Source of the DNA: Streptomyces akebiae
Lineage (GTDB): Bacteria; Actinomycetota; Actinomycetes; Streptomycetales; Streptomycetaceae
Reading direction: 5' to 3'
Length of the DNA stretch: 64,000 bases
Assembly (NCBI RefSeq): GCF_019599145.1
Contig: NZ_CP080647.1
Span: forward strand, 7,378,001-7,442,000
The notes under the pieces are model-generated. The model saw only the letters and a list, made by a program, of their open reading frames with translations, had not been told where the DNA came from and searched no databases. Shown here piece by piece: positions 49,646 to 59,852 of the stretch; the first letter of the stretch is position 1; each line of letters begins with the position of its first letter. Made by a program: the position numbers and the translations under genes.

Positions 49646-49865
49646 GCGTGCGATCATCGCATCGGCGTGTGGCGTGCTGCAACGCCAAAGCCTTTGCTGC
49701 AGAGATGTGTCGCTGGCACCCGGTGCGGTCGGCGCGCTGCACGTCTTCGGCTCCGGACGACGCCCTGGCCGTGGCGACGCGACTGTCGGTCGCCCTGCAC
49801 CGGACCGGTGACTACCTCTCCGCCTGGGAGACCGCCCGAAGCGATGCGGACCTCGGACAGCGACC

Positions 49866-50015
49866 CTTCACGGTCACGAGCTGGCAACTGCGCCCCGGTG
49901 CCCGGGCGAGGGTGAGCGTCGCGTTGACCGGGGTCGCGCATGGGTGGCCCCAGTCGTGCAGGCGGTGCGAGACGTGTCGGCGGTCGAGGCGGTGGGCGAG
50001 GAGAACCCCGTGTGA
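49866..50015 (-). pseudogene. Fragment of an RsbW-like ATP-binding gene
   Basis: The minus-strand frame reads LLAHRLDRRHVSHRLHDWGHP then TPVNATLTLA, closely like the corresponding part of the gene at 34316-34906 (RLVSHRLDDWGHP, APVNETLTLI). It then loses the ELAANAVxHG ATP-binding helix. Truncated remnant. Confidence 0.55.
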
Positions 50016-50040
50016 GCCGTTCGCCACCGAGCACGCCGCG

Positions 50041-50190
50041 GGTCCCGGTGGCTGCACCTTGGCCCGCTCATGGCTACCGCTGACCGGCCGACTGCCCTGG
50101 CGGGCGTGGGTCCTGCTGGCCGACGCGCACGAGCGGGGGGTGCTGCGCCAGGTCGGCCCTGTCTACCAGTTCCGCCACGATCTGCTGTAA
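50041..50190 (+). pseudogene. C-terminal remnant of a NACHT/NTPase-type membrane protein
   Basis: The frame reads LTGRLPWRAWVLLADAHERGVLRQVGPVYQFRHDLL and stops at 50190. In Streptomyces the PWR...FLxDAHxRGVLRQxGxVYQFRH tail closes large NACHT-domain NTPases. The rest of the gene is missing; this is a decayed end fragment. Confidence 0.5.
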
Positions 50191-50259
50191 CGGAAGCTCG
50201 CGGAGGGCGGCGAGGACGGGGACCGGAGCAGCCGCTCACGGTCGTGACGCACTCAGGGA

Positions 50260-50466
50260 TCAGCTGTTGCTCTCGATGATGCTGGTATCGGCCTCGCTGC
50301 CGTGCGCGACGGCGTTGCCGCTGTTCTCCACCCGCAGTGGGCCGCGACCACGTGCACGTCCCCGTCGCTGGATCCCCGTCCGTGCCTTGGCCCCACGGGT
50401 GGCGCGCGCGTCGCCGGATTCGGTCACCTGGGCCCCGGGATCGTCGCCTGCGAGGCCGGTGACCAC
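50260..50466 (-). CDS. Possible small SGDA-repeat protein (68 aa)
   Basis: The minus-strand frame has two repeat-like units (VTESGDARATRGAKARTGI and VENSGNAVAHGSEADTSI), a pattern seen in small Streptomyces proteins with GDAxAxGGxAxTGI repeats. No ribosome site is visible. It may be a remnant like its neighbours. Confidence 0.3.
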   Translation of the reverse strand: MVTGLAGDDPGAQVTESGDARATRGAKARTGIQRRGRARGRGPLRVENSGNAVAHGSEADTSIIESNS

Positions 50467-50528
50467 GGCCCAGCGGTGGCTGCGCGGAGGCCCGGCGTCC
50501 GGAGGTTCTCGCGGCCTACGATCGGGAC

Positions 50529-50660
50529 ATGACGGTCATCCCTCCCGTACGGTCGTCGGGCCGGCGGACACCTCTCGGCCGGATGCCGAGGCTCGTCCTC
50601 GGCCTGGTCGTCCTCACCCTCCTGGTCGGGGCGGTCTTCGCCGTCGGCATCCCCGGGTGA
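50529..50660 (+). CDS. Small single-pass membrane peptide (43 aa)
   Basis: 43 codons: a basic N-terminus (RSSGRRTPLGRMPR) and one hydrophobic helix (LVLGLVVLTLLVGAVFAVG). A TACGAT -10-like box ends 5 bases before the ATG, so the transcript may be leaderless. No ribosome site. Family unknown. Confidence 0.4.
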   Translation: MTVIPPVRSSGRRTPLGRMPRLVLGLVVLTLLVGAVFAVGIPG

Positions 50661-51090
50661 CGGCGTACCTCCAGGAGATGGCGTGCACCAGGAGTATGCT
50701 CCGGCAGCCTCGCGGTTACCGTCTTCAACGGAACGGCTTCCGGAGAAGGCCGTTCAGCTGTAGTCGATGCCGGAGACCGCCTTGCCGCCCTTTCCGATGG
50801 CAGTGCTCGGGCCCGTGGCCGGAGCCCCGTGCAGCCGCTCGCGACGGTCGGCCCCGTGACCTGCCGCCGTGCGTCCGCGACCAACGTTCCCGTGGGGGCT
50901 CGAGCAGGTCGACAGGGGTGGAGTGCCCCCTCCGCCCGTGGCCGGCGGTCGGTGAAAGGCGTGTAGGGCATATGGGGCATGGGGGTACGGTGGAGGGCGT
51001 GGTGAAGGCGGGTGTCCACCTCGGCGAGGGGACGGAGGGCTTCGGCGGGTGAGGGTGATGGTCTGCGGTGGGGGAGCGGCCGTGCTCGGC
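50661..51090. other. Spacer with no gene seen
   Basis: Open frames here are short and without ribosome sites or family resemblance. Together with 49658-50528 this is a graveyard-like stretch between the toxin operon and the PIN/RHH pair. Confidence 0.5.
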
Positions 51091-51489
51091 TCAGAGCTTC
51101 ACGACGACGACGCGGTCGGCGCACAGCTTGCGCATGTCGTCCTCGTCCGAGGTGAACACGGTGACCGGGCCGGGCTGCCGCAGGGCGACGGCGGCGAGGG
51201 CCGCGTCGATGGCGTACTTGTGGCCGTGCAGACCCGTCTCCTTGAGAAGGCCGGTGGCTTCCTTGCCGATTTCCTCCGTCACCGGCTCGACACGGATCTT
51301 GGAGAGAGCCCAGTGCCACTTGGGGTGGGAGCGGGTGGGGTCGTAAGCCTCGATGAGCGTCATCGAGGTGGTGACGACCGGGATGCCGGCATCGTCGGCG
51401 TGCCTCAGGTAGGCGCCCATGCGACGCTCCCCGCGCACCCACCGCGAAAGTCCTTCGCTGTCGAGTACGTAGACCCGGTTTCCGGTCAT
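51091..51489 (-). CDS. PIN-domain toxin (VapC-like)
   Basis: 132 residues with the PIN nuclease acidic positions: D10 (VYVLDSE), E47 (TLIEAYD), D95 (YAIDAALA) and D115 (FTSDEDD). PIN toxins are magnesium-dependent RNases that cut tRNA or rRNA. The ATG overlaps the antitoxin stop (ATGA). It lies 403 bases from pglY, divergent from it. Confidence 0.85.
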   Translation of the reverse strand: MTGNRVYVLDSEGLSRWVRGERRMGAYLRHADDAGIPVVTTSMTLIEAYDPTRSHPKWHWALSKIRVEPVTEEIGKEATGLLKETGLHGHKYAIDAALAAVALRQPGPVTVFTSDEDDMRKLCADRVVVVKL

Positions 51490-51782
51490 GCAGCATCTCG
51501 CTTGTGCTTGTGCGGCTGCTCACGTACCTCGCGGGCGCGGGTCCGCTCGGCGTGCTGCCGCTCCAGGTCGCGATGCTCGGCCTCGACCTCGGCCAGTTCC
51601 GCCTCGGTGATCTCCCCGTACTCGGACTCCCACCACTGCACCGCCTCGTGCAGTCGCTCCCGCTCTCGCTGGCGCTCTATGGCGTGCGTGACATAGCGGC
51701 TGAACCCGCCGGGGCCGACCTCGGCCCGGATGGCCTCGGCGAGCTCCTCGGGAAGCGTCACGGTGTACTTCTTGGTTGCCAT
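51486..51782 (-). CDS. Ribbon-helix-helix antitoxin (VapB-like)
   Basis: 98 residues. The N-terminal ~45 residues are a CopG/RHH-type DNA-binding unit (KKYTVTLPEELAEAIRAEVGPGGFSRYVTHAIERQ). The C-terminal half is a long charged helix (EITEAELAEVEAEHRDLERQHAERTR) that would wrap the PIN toxin. It is encoded first, and its stop overlaps the toxin start. The intergenic 109 bases to pglY must hold both divergent promoters, so RHH repression could touch pglY expression. Confidence 0.83.
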   Translation of the reverse strand: MATKKYTVTLPEELAEAIRAEVGPGGFSRYVTHAIERQRERERLHEAVQWWESEYGEITEAELAEVEAEHRDLERQHAERTRAREVREQPHKHKRDAA

Positions 51783-51891
51783 ACCGCCGACCATACCGAG
51801 AGCCTGATCGGGCAGCCAGCCAGCGACAGACATCCCACACGATCGAGCACAAGCGGCGGCGGAAGCCGCCAGATGGAGAGCGTGACCGGTA

Positions 51892-54800
51892 ATGGCCCAG
51901 CAGCCGCCCCTCCTCCGCGATGTCATCGACATCAAGGAGTCCATCTCCACCTCGGACTTCGTGCTGTCCCTTGCCGAGGCGACGACACCCGAGGGCGCCC
52001 GGCACGCGCTCAAGGACTACGTCGTCACCGAGCGGCTGCTGGAGAACTTCGACGAGGCGCTGGCCCTCATCAAGTCCGCGCTGGACGGGCACCGTTCCAA
52101 GGCGGCGTATCTGCACGGCTCGTTCGGTTCCGGTAAGTCGCACTTCATGGCCGTGCTGTACGCACTGCTCAGCGGTGACCCGGCCGCCCGTTCCCGCACC
52201 GAGTTCGACCCGGTGCTGACCAAGCACGAGTGGCTGAGCACGGACGGCAAGAGGTTCCTGCTCGTGCCGTACCACATGCTCGGCGCGAAGGCCCTGGAAC
52301 AGCGCGTCCTCGGCGGGTACGTGCACCACGTCAAGAAGCTGCACCCGGAGGCCCCGACCCCGCAGGTCTACCGGACCGACTCCCTCTTCGCGGACATCCG
52401 CGCCATGCGCGCCAACATGGGCGACGAGGCCGTCATCCGGGGTCTCGGCACCGGCGTGGACGACGATGACGAGGACGAGTGGGGCGAGGGCTTCGCCTGG
52501 ACCCCGCAGCTCCTGGACACCGCGCTCGCCGCCGAGGAGAACCACGAGGCGGGCACCGCGCTCAACCTCACCAACCCCTCCGCACCGGCCGAGCTGCGGG
52601 CCAAGCTGGTCAACGACGCCGGCACCACCCTCCTCCCCGGCTTCACGAGGAACGCCGCCGAGGACGAGCACGGCTTCATCTCCCTGGACGCCGGTCTGTC
52701 CGTCATCGCCGAGCACGCCAAGTCGCTCGGCTACGACGGGCTGATCCTGTTCATGGACGAGCTGATCCTTTGGCTCGCCACCCTCATCCACGACCAGAAG
52801 TTCGTCGCCCGCGAAGCCAGCAAGATCACGAACTTCGTGGAGGGCGGCGACGCCCGCCGCGCCATCCCCGTCGTGTCGTTCATCGCCCGCCAGCGCGACC
52901 TGCGCGAGCTGGTCGGCGAGGAGGTGTCGGGTGCGGCCGAGTCGTCCATCCAGGACACCCTGAACCTGGCCTCCGGCCGGTTCGACAAGATCACCCTGGA
53001 GGACCGCAACCTCCCGCAGATCGCCCACGCCCGCCTCCTCAAGCCCAAGAACGACGAGGCGGCCCAGCAGGTCGACGCGGCCTTCGAGCAGACCAAGCGG
53101 GTCGGCCCGCAGGTCTGGGACACCCTGCTCGGCTCGGAGAAGGGCACCACCGGCGCGGACGCGGAGTCGTTCCGGCTGACGTACCCGTTCTCGCCGGCGT
53201 TCATGGACACCCTCGTCCACATCTCGTCCGCGCTGCAGCGCTCCCGCACCGGTCTGAAGCTGATGGGGCAGCTTCTCGCCGACCACCGCGACGAGATCCG
53301 CCTCGGACAGCTCGTCCCCGTCGGCGACCTCTACCCGGTGATCGCGGAGGGCGGCGACAAGCCGTTCACCGACAGCCTGAAGGTCGTCTTCGAGGCCGCC
53401 GACAAGCTCTACAAGACCAAGCTGCGCCCCTACCTGCTCAGCTCGTACGACATCACCGAGGACGACGTCGAGCAGTACCGCAACCGGCCCGAGTCCCTCA
53501 CCGACCCGAAGCGGCTGGGCGGCTGCCGGATGTTCGTCGGCGACAACCGGCTCGTCTGCACGCTGCTGCTGTCCGCACTCGCGCCCAGCGTGCCCGCGCT
53601 GTCCGAGCTGACCATCCGGCGGCTCGGCGCGCTCAACTACGGGTCGGTCCTCGCGCCCATCCCGGGTGCCGAGGTCGGCATCATCAAGAACAAGGTCGCC
53701 GAATGGGCGGCCAGGTTCCCCGAGATCAAGGAGACCGGCACCGACGCCAACCCCGGCGTACGGCTGGAGCTGTCGGGCGTCGACGTGGACTCCGTCATCG
53801 CCAACGCCCAGGTCAACGACAACCCCGGCAACCGGGTCGCGCTCGCCCGCCGCCTGCTGTCCGAGGAACTGAGCGTCGAACACGGCCAGTTGAGCGACCA
53901 GCTCAGCTTCACCTGGCGCGGCACCGCCCGCACGGCCGAGATCGTCTTCGGGAACGTCGCCGACGAGGACGAACTGCCCGACCACGACCTGATGCCGCAG
54001 GAGGAGGGCCGCTGGCGCATCGCCATAGACCTCCCCTTCGACGAGGGCGAGTGGGGCCCGGTCGAGGACGTCAACCGCATCCGGCGGCTGCGTGACCGGC
54101 AGCAGGGCGAGCGGTCCCGTGTGGTCGCCTGGCTGCCGGCGCATCTGTCGGCGCAGCGCTTCGCCGACTTCCGGCGCCTCGTCGTCATCGACAAGGCCCT
54201 CGCCGACGAGCACCGTTTCGACACCCAGTACGCCGGCCACCTCAACGCCGACAACCGCAGCCGCGCCAAGGGTCTCCTGGAGACCCAGCGCGAGGCACTG
54301 CTCAAGCAGGTCAAGGGCGCCTTCAAGCAGGCGTACGGACTGGCGCAGAAGCAGGCCGCCGACGTCGTCCCCGACTTCGACGACCACCTCGTCGCGCTGC
54401 CCGACGTCGACGGCCTCACCCTGTCCTTCGGGCAGAGCCTGCACGACGGCATCCGGCATGTCGCGGGCAGGCTGCTCGAGCACCAGTACCCGGCCCATCC
54501 CGACCTCGATCCCGACGCCACCGGCACCGCTGTGAAGCCCGCCGACACCAAGAAGGTGTTCGCCCACGTCCGGGCCGCCGCCGAGGCGCGCGACGGGCGG
54601 GTGGAGGTCCCGGCCGCCGACCGCAGGCTCATGCAGCGGATCGCCGGGCCCCTGCGGCTCGGGCAGCAGAAGGAGGCGTACTTCGAGCTGTCCCGCTACT
54701 GGGCCGACCACTTCCGGCAACTCGCCAGCTCCCAGGGCGTCACCGGGGACCTGTCCCTGATCACGCTCACCGACTGGACCGACAAGCCCGACCCGCGCGG

Positions 54801-55779
54801 CCTGCCCGACTTCCTCGCCCGGCTCGTCGTCGCAGCCTTCGCCGAGATGGACGACCGGGTGTGGGTGCGCGTCGGCACCGTCCTCGACCCCGCGCCCGAG
54901 CTGTCCGCGATCAAGGACCATGACGCGCTGCGCAGCCAGCCGCTGCCCGCCGAGTCGGACTGGGACACGGCCCGGCAGCGCTTCGAGACGATCTTCGGGC
55001 AGAAGGCTCCCGCCCTGCGGCGCGGCCGGATGGTCAACCAGTTCGCCCGCCAGATCATCGAGGCCGCCCGCGCCTACCGGGACCACACGGCCGACCTGGT
55101 GCACCAGCTGGAGGCCCACGCCGCCTTCCTCGGCCTCGACCAGACCGCCGACACCGGGCGGCTCCCGCTCGCCCGGCGCTCCCTGGAACTCCTGGACGCC
55201 CTCACGGCGGAGGCCGGCAAGGGCGCGGCCGGGGCGAAGAAGACCGTGGAGGCCCTCGCCTCCTTCGACCTGGGCGAGACCAGTGCCGACCGGTACGGCA
55301 CCTCCATCAAGCAGGCCCGCAGCGTGGCGGAGGCCGTCGCCTCAGCGCCCTGGAGCACCCTCGAACTCGCCGCCGGACTCGGACCCGAGGGCGCGGCACT
55401 GCTCGACTCGTTGCGCAACGTGGCCCGCGACGACCAGCGCACCGCCGACCTGCGCGACGCCTTGACCCGTGCCCAGCGCGAGGTCGTCGCCCTGGTGAAG
55501 CGCACCCAGGCCGCGGCCCAGCCGCCCGCACCCGTCGTCCAGCCTCAGCCCACGGCGGGCGACCTGTCCCTGGACACGCCGACCAGCGACCCGCGCATCC
55601 CGTACGCCCCGCAGGAGAACCCCACACCGGCCTCCTCCGGCAGCGGCACCGCGCGCACGTCCGGTGGCCGCCGTACGACCGTGGCCCGGGCCGCCGCCGA
55701 CCTTCAGGCGGAGCTGTCCGAACTGGTCGCCCGCCACCCCGACGCGACCATCGAGATCACCTGGAAGGTCGTCGAATGA
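51892..55779 (+). CDS. pglY: PglY: large P-loop ATPase (type 2 BREX)
   Basis: 1295 residues. The N-terminus has the BREX ATPase pattern ([20 protein letters not shown]), then Walker A G76-SFGSGKSH84 and a Walker B-like ILFMDE with D289-E290. The middle is a helicase-like/AAA body ([47 protein letters not shown]). The C-terminus has a disordered Pro/Gln stretch and a short beta end ([13 protein letters not shown]). It corresponds to BrxC of other BREX types and is required for phage growth limitation. The pglZ start overlaps its stop (ATGA). Confidence 0.95.
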   Translation: MAQQPPLLRDVIDIKESISTSDFVLSLAEATTPEGARHALKDYVVTERLLENFDEALALIKSALDGHRSKAAYLHGSFGSGKSHFMAVLYALLSGDPAARSRTEFDPVLTKHEWLSTDGKRFLLVPYHMLGAKALEQRVLGGYVHHVKKLHPEAPTPQVYRTDSLFADIRAMRANMGDEAVIRGLGTGVDDDDEDEWGEGFAWTPQLLDTALAAEENHEAGTALNLTNPSAPAELRAKLVNDAGTTLLPGFTRNAAEDEHGFISLDAGLSVIAEHAKSLGYDGLILFMDELILWLATLIHDQKFVAREASKITNFVEGGDARRAIPVVSFIARQRDLRELVGEEVSGAAESSIQDTLNLASGRFDKITLEDRNLPQIAHARLLKPKNDEAAQQVDAAFEQTKRVGPQVWDTLLGSEKGTTGADAESFRLTYPFSPAFMDTLVHISSALQRSRTGLKLMGQLLADHRDEIRLGQLVPVGDLYPVIAEGGDKPFTDSLKVVFEAADKLYKTKLRPYLLSSYDITEDDVEQYRNRPESLTDPKRLGGCRMFVGDNRLVCTLLLSALAPSVPALSELTIRRLGALNYGSVLAPIPGAEVGIIKNKVAEWAARFPEIKETGTDANPGVRLELSGVDVDSVIANAQVNDNPGNRVALARRLLSEELSVEHGQLSDQLSFTWRGTARTAEIVFGNVADEDELPDHDLMPQEEGRWRIAIDLPFDEGEWGPVEDVNRIRRLRDRQQGERSRVVAWLPAHLSAQRFADFRRLVVIDKALADEHRFDTQYAGHLNADNRSRAKGLLETQREALLKQVKGAFKQAYGLAQKQAADVVPDFDDHLVALPDVDGLTLSFGQSLHDGIRHVAGRLLEHQYPAHPDLDPDATGTAVKPADTKKVFAHVRAAAEARDGRVEVPAADRRLMQRIAGPLRLGQQKEAYFELSRYWADHFRQLASSQGVTGDLSLITLTDWTDKPDPRGLPDFLARLVVAAFAEMDDRVWVRVGTVLDPAPELSAIKDHDALRSQPLPAESDWDTARQRFETIFGQKAPALRRGRMVNQFARQIIEAARAYRDHTADLVHQLEAHAAFLGLDQTADTGRLPLARRSLELLDALTAEAGKGAAGAKKTVEALASFDLGETSADRYGTSIKQARSVAEAVASAPWSTLELAAGLGPEGAALLDSLRNVARDDQRTADLRDALTRAQREVVALVKRTQAAAQPPAPVVQPQPTAGDLSLDTPTSDPRIPYAPQENPTPASSGSGTARTSGGRRTTVARAAADLQAELSELVARHPDATIEITWKVVE

Positions 55780-58697
55780 CGGACACCGCCACCGTCGCTC
55801 CGGGCGCCGTCCGCCTGAACACCGCGACCGTCACCCAGTACCTGTCCTCGCAGTCGTCCCTCGCCGCCTCCCTGACACGAGACGGCGGGGGCAGGCGCCG
55901 GGTCGTGCTGCTGAGGTCCGCGCCCCAGTGGGACGGTCCCGCAGAACCTGCCTGGGCCGAGGGGCGGACGGCCGGTGTCGCGGTGGCGCCCTCGCCGCTC
56001 GCCGTCCACGAACTCGTCCTCGACCACCTCGCGGGCCGCCGGACCGGCCCCGCCGTGCTGGTCGTCCTCACCGACCGGGAGCAGCACGAACTCGACCCGG
56101 CGATCCTCGCCCGCGTCCACAAACTGCGCATCGACACCGTCGACAGCTGGGACGTCGTCCGGGAGGCGTTCGGCGCCCGGCAGATCGACCCGCGCCTCAA
56201 GGACGTCAACTGGGCAGCCGAAGCCCTGCTCGACGCCACGCCGCCCGGCGGCTGGCCACCCGTGCCCGGCGGTTGGCTGTCCCGCCAGTACGCCCTCACC
56301 GCGCTCACCCAGCGCCGCCTGCGCCTCGGCCGCTACGACACCGAGGGCGGCGCACGGCGCCCCGGTGACGACCGGCTCGACGCCCAGACCCTGCTGCACT
56401 GGTCGACCCGCCCCGGTGCTCCGGAGCGACTCCTCGGGCTGCGCGGCCCGGAGCGCGCCGGGCTGACCGCCTTCCTCGGCGAGGAGGACCAGGCCGGCCT
56501 CGCCGGACGCGCCCTGCTCGCCCTCGCGGACGCCGAGCGGGGCGCGGACGCCGCAGCCTTCGGACTCGTCTGCGCGGCACTGTGGCAGCACGCCGAGCCC
56601 GCCCCCGAGACGTACCAGGCCCGGGGCCGCGCCGAACGCTACTTCGGCGACCAGCCCCCGGCGGTCGGCGAACAGCTCGACGCCCTGGTGACCGTCTTCG
56701 GCCGGGCTGCCGAGGAGTACGTGACCACGCTGCTGGCGGCCGGACACCGTACCGGTGGCGGCGACGCGGACCAGGCCCGCGAGGCACGCCGGACGTCCGG
56801 CACCGTGCTCGACCGGGCGGCCGCGCTGGCGCGCCAGTTCGGTGCGGAGCCAGCCGTCGGGGCGAGCCCCGTCCTGCGTGGCGGACTCGAGGCCCGGTTC
56901 ACGGCCGTCGGACGGGCGCTCGCAGCCGGTGACAGGGCCGTGGTGGCGGACGCCGTCCGGCGCCTGGCGGACCACCGGCTCGCCGCCGAGCCGGAGGAGT
57001 CCGCCCGCGTCGAACGCGCCCGCATGGGACAGCGCCTCGCCCGCTGGCTGCTGACCGACACGCCTGCCGAGAGCCCTACGGTGGCCGACGCCCTACAGCG
57101 GCACGTCGCCGAGACCGGCTGGGCCGACCTCGCTCTGGAGCACATCGAGGCCGGCGGCGACCCGGACCCCGTCCTCAAGGCCGCCTACGACACCCTCGCC
57201 GCACGCGTCCGGGACCGGCGGCGGCAGATCGACGCGTTCTTCGCGCGCTCTCTTGCCGCCTGGACGCAGGCCGGCACCCAGCCCGGCAGCATGCTCACCG
57301 TCGAGACCTTCCTCGACCGGGTGGTCGGACCGGTCGTCCGGCGCGGGGAGGAACGGCGGGTGCTGCTGCTCGTGCTCGACGGCATGAGTGCGGCCATAGC
57401 GAACGAACTCGGTGAGGAACTGCGCCGCTCCTGGGCCGAGTTCGATCCGCTGCCCGAGGGCGCTCCACAGCGTCGGGCGATGGCCGCCGCACTTCCCACC
57501 CTGACGGCCGTGTCCCGCACCTCACTGTTCGCGGGCACGCTGATGAAGGGCACCCAGGCCGACGAGAAGCGGCTCTTCCCCACGCTGAAGCTGTGGGGCG
57601 GCGCCCCGGCCGGTGTCTTCCACAAGGACGACCTGCGCGGCGAGACCGCGGGCGACACCTTCGGCCCGGCGCTCACGGAGGCGCTCACCGACGGCCGGAC
57701 GCATGTCGCCGTCGTCCTCAACGCCATCGACGACCGCCTCGCCAAGGAACAGAAGCTCGGTGACGGGGCCTGGCGGGTCGACGACGTGCCCGGCCTGCGG
57801 GACCTGCTGCGGGTGGCGGCGGCCCAGGGCATGGCCGTCATCCTCACCAGCGACCACGGCCACGTCGTCGACCGGCACGGAAAGAAGGTGGACGCCGCCG
57901 TCGACCCCGCGTCCGCCCGGCACCGCCTGCCCGCCGACGGTCCCCTCGCCGACCGGGAGATCACCCTTACCGGACCGCGCGTGGTGTGGCCCGAGCCCGG
58001 CGCGTCCATCGTGGCGCTGTGGGACGCCGACTCCCGCTACACCGCCCTCAAGGCCGGCTACCACGGCGGGGCCTCGCTCGCCGAGTTCACCATCCCCGTG
58101 CTCGCCTTCCTGCCGTTCGGGGCGGAACCGCCGAAGGAATGGCGGGAGTTGGGGGACCAGCGGCCCCTGTGGTGGGCTCCCGCGGAGGTGGGGAGGGCAC
58201 CGCTGCCGAGTGAGGCCACCACTCAGCTGCTCGTCGGGACGACTCCCGCCGTGCCGAAGAAGCCGACGGGGAAGTCCCAGAAGAAGCAGGCGGAACTCGC
58301 GCGCACACACGAGGCGCTCTTCGACGTGGAGCTGACCACCGGGGGAGACGACTCCCTTCTCACCCCGACCCTCGTCTCCCGGACCGAGGCACTGGTGACG
58401 GTGCTGCTCGACTCGGAGACGTACCAGGGACAGCTCGGGGGTCTCGCCCGCAAGCCGCAGCAGGAGCAGGTCCACAAGGCGCTCGCCGCCCTGCTCGACG
58501 CGGGCGGCACCCTGCCCGTGACCGCGCTCGCCCAGCGCGCCGGCATGCCCGTCACCCGGGGCGACGGTTTCGCCGCCGTCCTGCGGCAACTCCTCAACTA
58601 CGACGGCGTGCAGGTATTGGAGACCCTGCCGGACGGCCGTACCCTGCGGCTCCACGAAGCACTGCTGCGCGAGCAGTTCGCCCTCGGAGCCGGCTGA
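55776..58697 (+). CDS. pglZ: PglZ: alkaline-phosphatase-fold protein (type 2 BREX)
   Basis: 973 residues. The PglZ domain spans ~520-800: [20 protein letters not shown] with metal-site D535, [12 protein letters not shown], and [11 protein letters not shown] with D693-H694-x-H696. The first ~500 residues are helical. The C-terminal ~150 residues contain a Lys-rich linker and a winged-helix-like end (LALAQRAG-type, [25 protein letters not shown]). PglZ is the signature of all BREX systems; nuclease or phosphatase activity has been proposed. A 13-bp hairpin terminator follows. Confidence 0.95.
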   Translation: MTDTATVAPGAVRLNTATVTQYLSSQSSLAASLTRDGGGRRRVVLLRSAPQWDGPAEPAWAEGRTAGVAVAPSPLAVHELVLDHLAGRRTGPAVLVVLTDREQHELDPAILARVHKLRIDTVDSWDVVREAFGARQIDPRLKDVNWAAEALLDATPPGGWPPVPGGWLSRQYALTALTQRRLRLGRYDTEGGARRPGDDRLDAQTLLHWSTRPGAPERLLGLRGPERAGLTAFLGEEDQAGLAGRALLALADAERGADAAAFGLVCAALWQHAEPAPETYQARGRAERYFGDQPPAVGEQLDALVTVFGRAAEEYVTTLLAAGHRTGGGDADQAREARRTSGTVLDRAAALARQFGAEPAVGASPVLRGGLEARFTAVGRALAAGDRAVVADAVRRLADHRLAAEPEESARVERARMGQRLARWLLTDTPAESPTVADALQRHVAETGWADLALEHIEAGGDPDPVLKAAYDTLAARVRDRRRQIDAFFARSLAAWTQAGTQPGSMLTVETFLDRVVGPVVRRGEERRVLLLVLDGMSAAIANELGEELRRSWAEFDPLPEGAPQRRAMAAALPTLTAVSRTSLFAGTLMKGTQADEKRLFPTLKLWGGAPAGVFHKDDLRGETAGDTFGPALTEALTDGRTHVAVVLNAIDDRLAKEQKLGDGAWRVDDVPGLRDLLRVAAAQGMAVILTSDHGHVVDRHGKKVDAAVDPASARHRLPADGPLADREITLTGPRVVWPEPGASIVALWDADSRYTALKAGYHGGASLAEFTIPVLAFLPFGAEPPKEWRELGDQRPLWWAPAEVGRAPLPSEATTQLLVGTTPAVPKKPTGKSQKKQAELARTHEALFDVELTTGGDDSLLTPTLVSRTEALVTVLLDSETYQGQLGGLARKPQQEQVHKALAALLDAGGTLPVTALAQRAGMPVTRGDGFAAVLRQLLNYDGVQVLETLPDGRTLRLHEALLREQFALGAG

Positions 58698-58708
58698 GGA
58701 CATGGCTC

Positions 58709-58741
58709 GGGGTGCCTCGGGCTTTGGCCCCGAGGCACCCC
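58709..58741 (+). terminator. Intrinsic terminator of the pglYZ operon
   Basis: ggggtgcctcggg (58709-58721) pairs perfectly with 58729-58741 around a 7-base loop, 11 bases after the pglZ stop. It could also act on the convergent CBS-HEPN gene. Confidence 0.8.
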
Positions 58742-58799
58742 TGGGCGGTCCACCCGCGTTGGAGGCACCCCGAGTGGTCCGCTCGCGTCGCTCGCTACC

Positions 58800-59852
58800 T
58801 CACGACGCGAACGCCCGCAGCACCTTCGCGAAGGTCGTCAACTCGTCGATCATTTCCGGCGGAAGCGGCTTCTCGTCGAAGTGGGCGATCCGGTTGCGGA
58901 TGTCCTTCACCCGCTTCAGCAGGCCGATGAACTGCTCCCGGGGCATGTTGGGCCACTTCAGGGCCTCCCAGTTGCGGTCGGCCTGGTCGGCGAAGGACTG
59001 CTTCGTCTGGTCGCCGTCCAGGAGTCGCAGGTAGTCGCCGAACATCAGGTCCGACACCTGGCCGGTGCGGTGCTCAGGCTTCTTGTTCGTCTGGACCGCC
59101 TTGATGGTCTCCGCGTCCAGGGCCGCGCCCAGGCAACGGCGCAGCAGCGACTCGATCTCGCCCACGATGAAGAAGGGGCGTGCCGCCCCTTCGAAGCGTT
59201 CCGTGATGTCCGCGGCGGTGACGATGCCCGAGAGGCAGCCGTCGTCGCCGCGGACGAGTAGATAGCCGTGCTCGCGGATGACAGGGAGGGCGGTGAAGAA
59301 CTCCTGTCGGGCGTCGGCGACGGGCAGCGAGTCCTTCTCCATGGCGTTGTCGAGCGTGGCCTCCTTCCCCGCCTCGTACATCTTGGCCACGGAACCCCAG
59401 GTGACGACGCCGTGGACCTGCGCCATGCCGGTGGTCACCGGAAGCTGGGAGAGGCCCTTCGTACGCATCAGAAAGGTCGTCTGGGACAGGGGCGTGCCAG
59501 GGCCTACGGACACCACGCCGCGCCGCGCGGACGGGATGTCGCCGAGCAGCAGCCGCTGAGGCAGGGCGTGCGAGGGCAGGGCCTCGTCCGTCGCGTCGGC
59601 CTCGTCGTCCGCATCGGACGGTGTGCGCTGCGCGGGAACGGCTGCCAGCGGCACGACGTCGACGGTGGTGCGCAGAGCGCACACGGCGAAGTCCGGCAGC
59701 GTGGTCAGCCCGCAGTCCGCCAGGGCCTGCGAGATCCGGTGCACCGTCCGGTGGTCACGGACTCTGACCTCGAACAGGTCGAGGATCTCCTGCACAGCCA
59801 CGGTCCTGCCCTTGAGCGAGGCGATGTCCCGCTCCTGAGGCCTGCTCGTCAT
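58800..59852 (-). CDS. CBS-domain protein with C-terminal HEPN motif
   Basis: 350 residues. The middle (~85-220) is a CBS pair (VGPGTPLSQTTFLMRTKGLSQLPV, GVVTWGSVAKMYEAG, VIREHGYLLVRGDDGCLSGIVTAADITERF), a domain that typically binds adenine nucleotides. The C-terminal ~100 residues form a Swt1-like HEPN bundle with R319-N-R-I-A-H324 fitting the R-N-x3-H motif (LLKRVKDIRNRIAHFD). This suggests a nucleotide-gated RNase. The ATG 59852 overlaps the DUF262 gene stop (ATGA), so the two form an operon running against the BREX genes. Confidence 0.75.
   Translation of the reverse strand: MTSRPQERDIASLKGRTVAVQEILDLFEVRVRDHRTVHRISQALADCGLTTLPDFAVCALRTTVDVVPLAAVPAQRTPSDADDEADATDEALPSHALPQRLLLGDIPSARRGVVSVGPGTPLSQTTFLMRTKGLSQLPVTTGMAQVHGVVTWGSVAKMYEAGKEATLDNAMEKDSLPVADARQEFFTALPVIREHGYLLVRGDDGCLSGIVTAADITERFEGAARPFFIVGEIESLLRRCLGAALDAETIKAVQTNKKPEHRTGQVSDLMFGDYLRLLDGDQTKQSFADQADRNWEALKWPNMPREQFIGLLKRVKDIRNRIAHFDEKPLPPEMIDELTTFAKVLRAFAS

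Noticed and set aside
51520..55119. 1199-codon open frame antisense to pglY
   Set aside because: Same shadow effect; pglY carries intact Walker motifs and couples to pglZ, and the antisense protein has no recognisable features.
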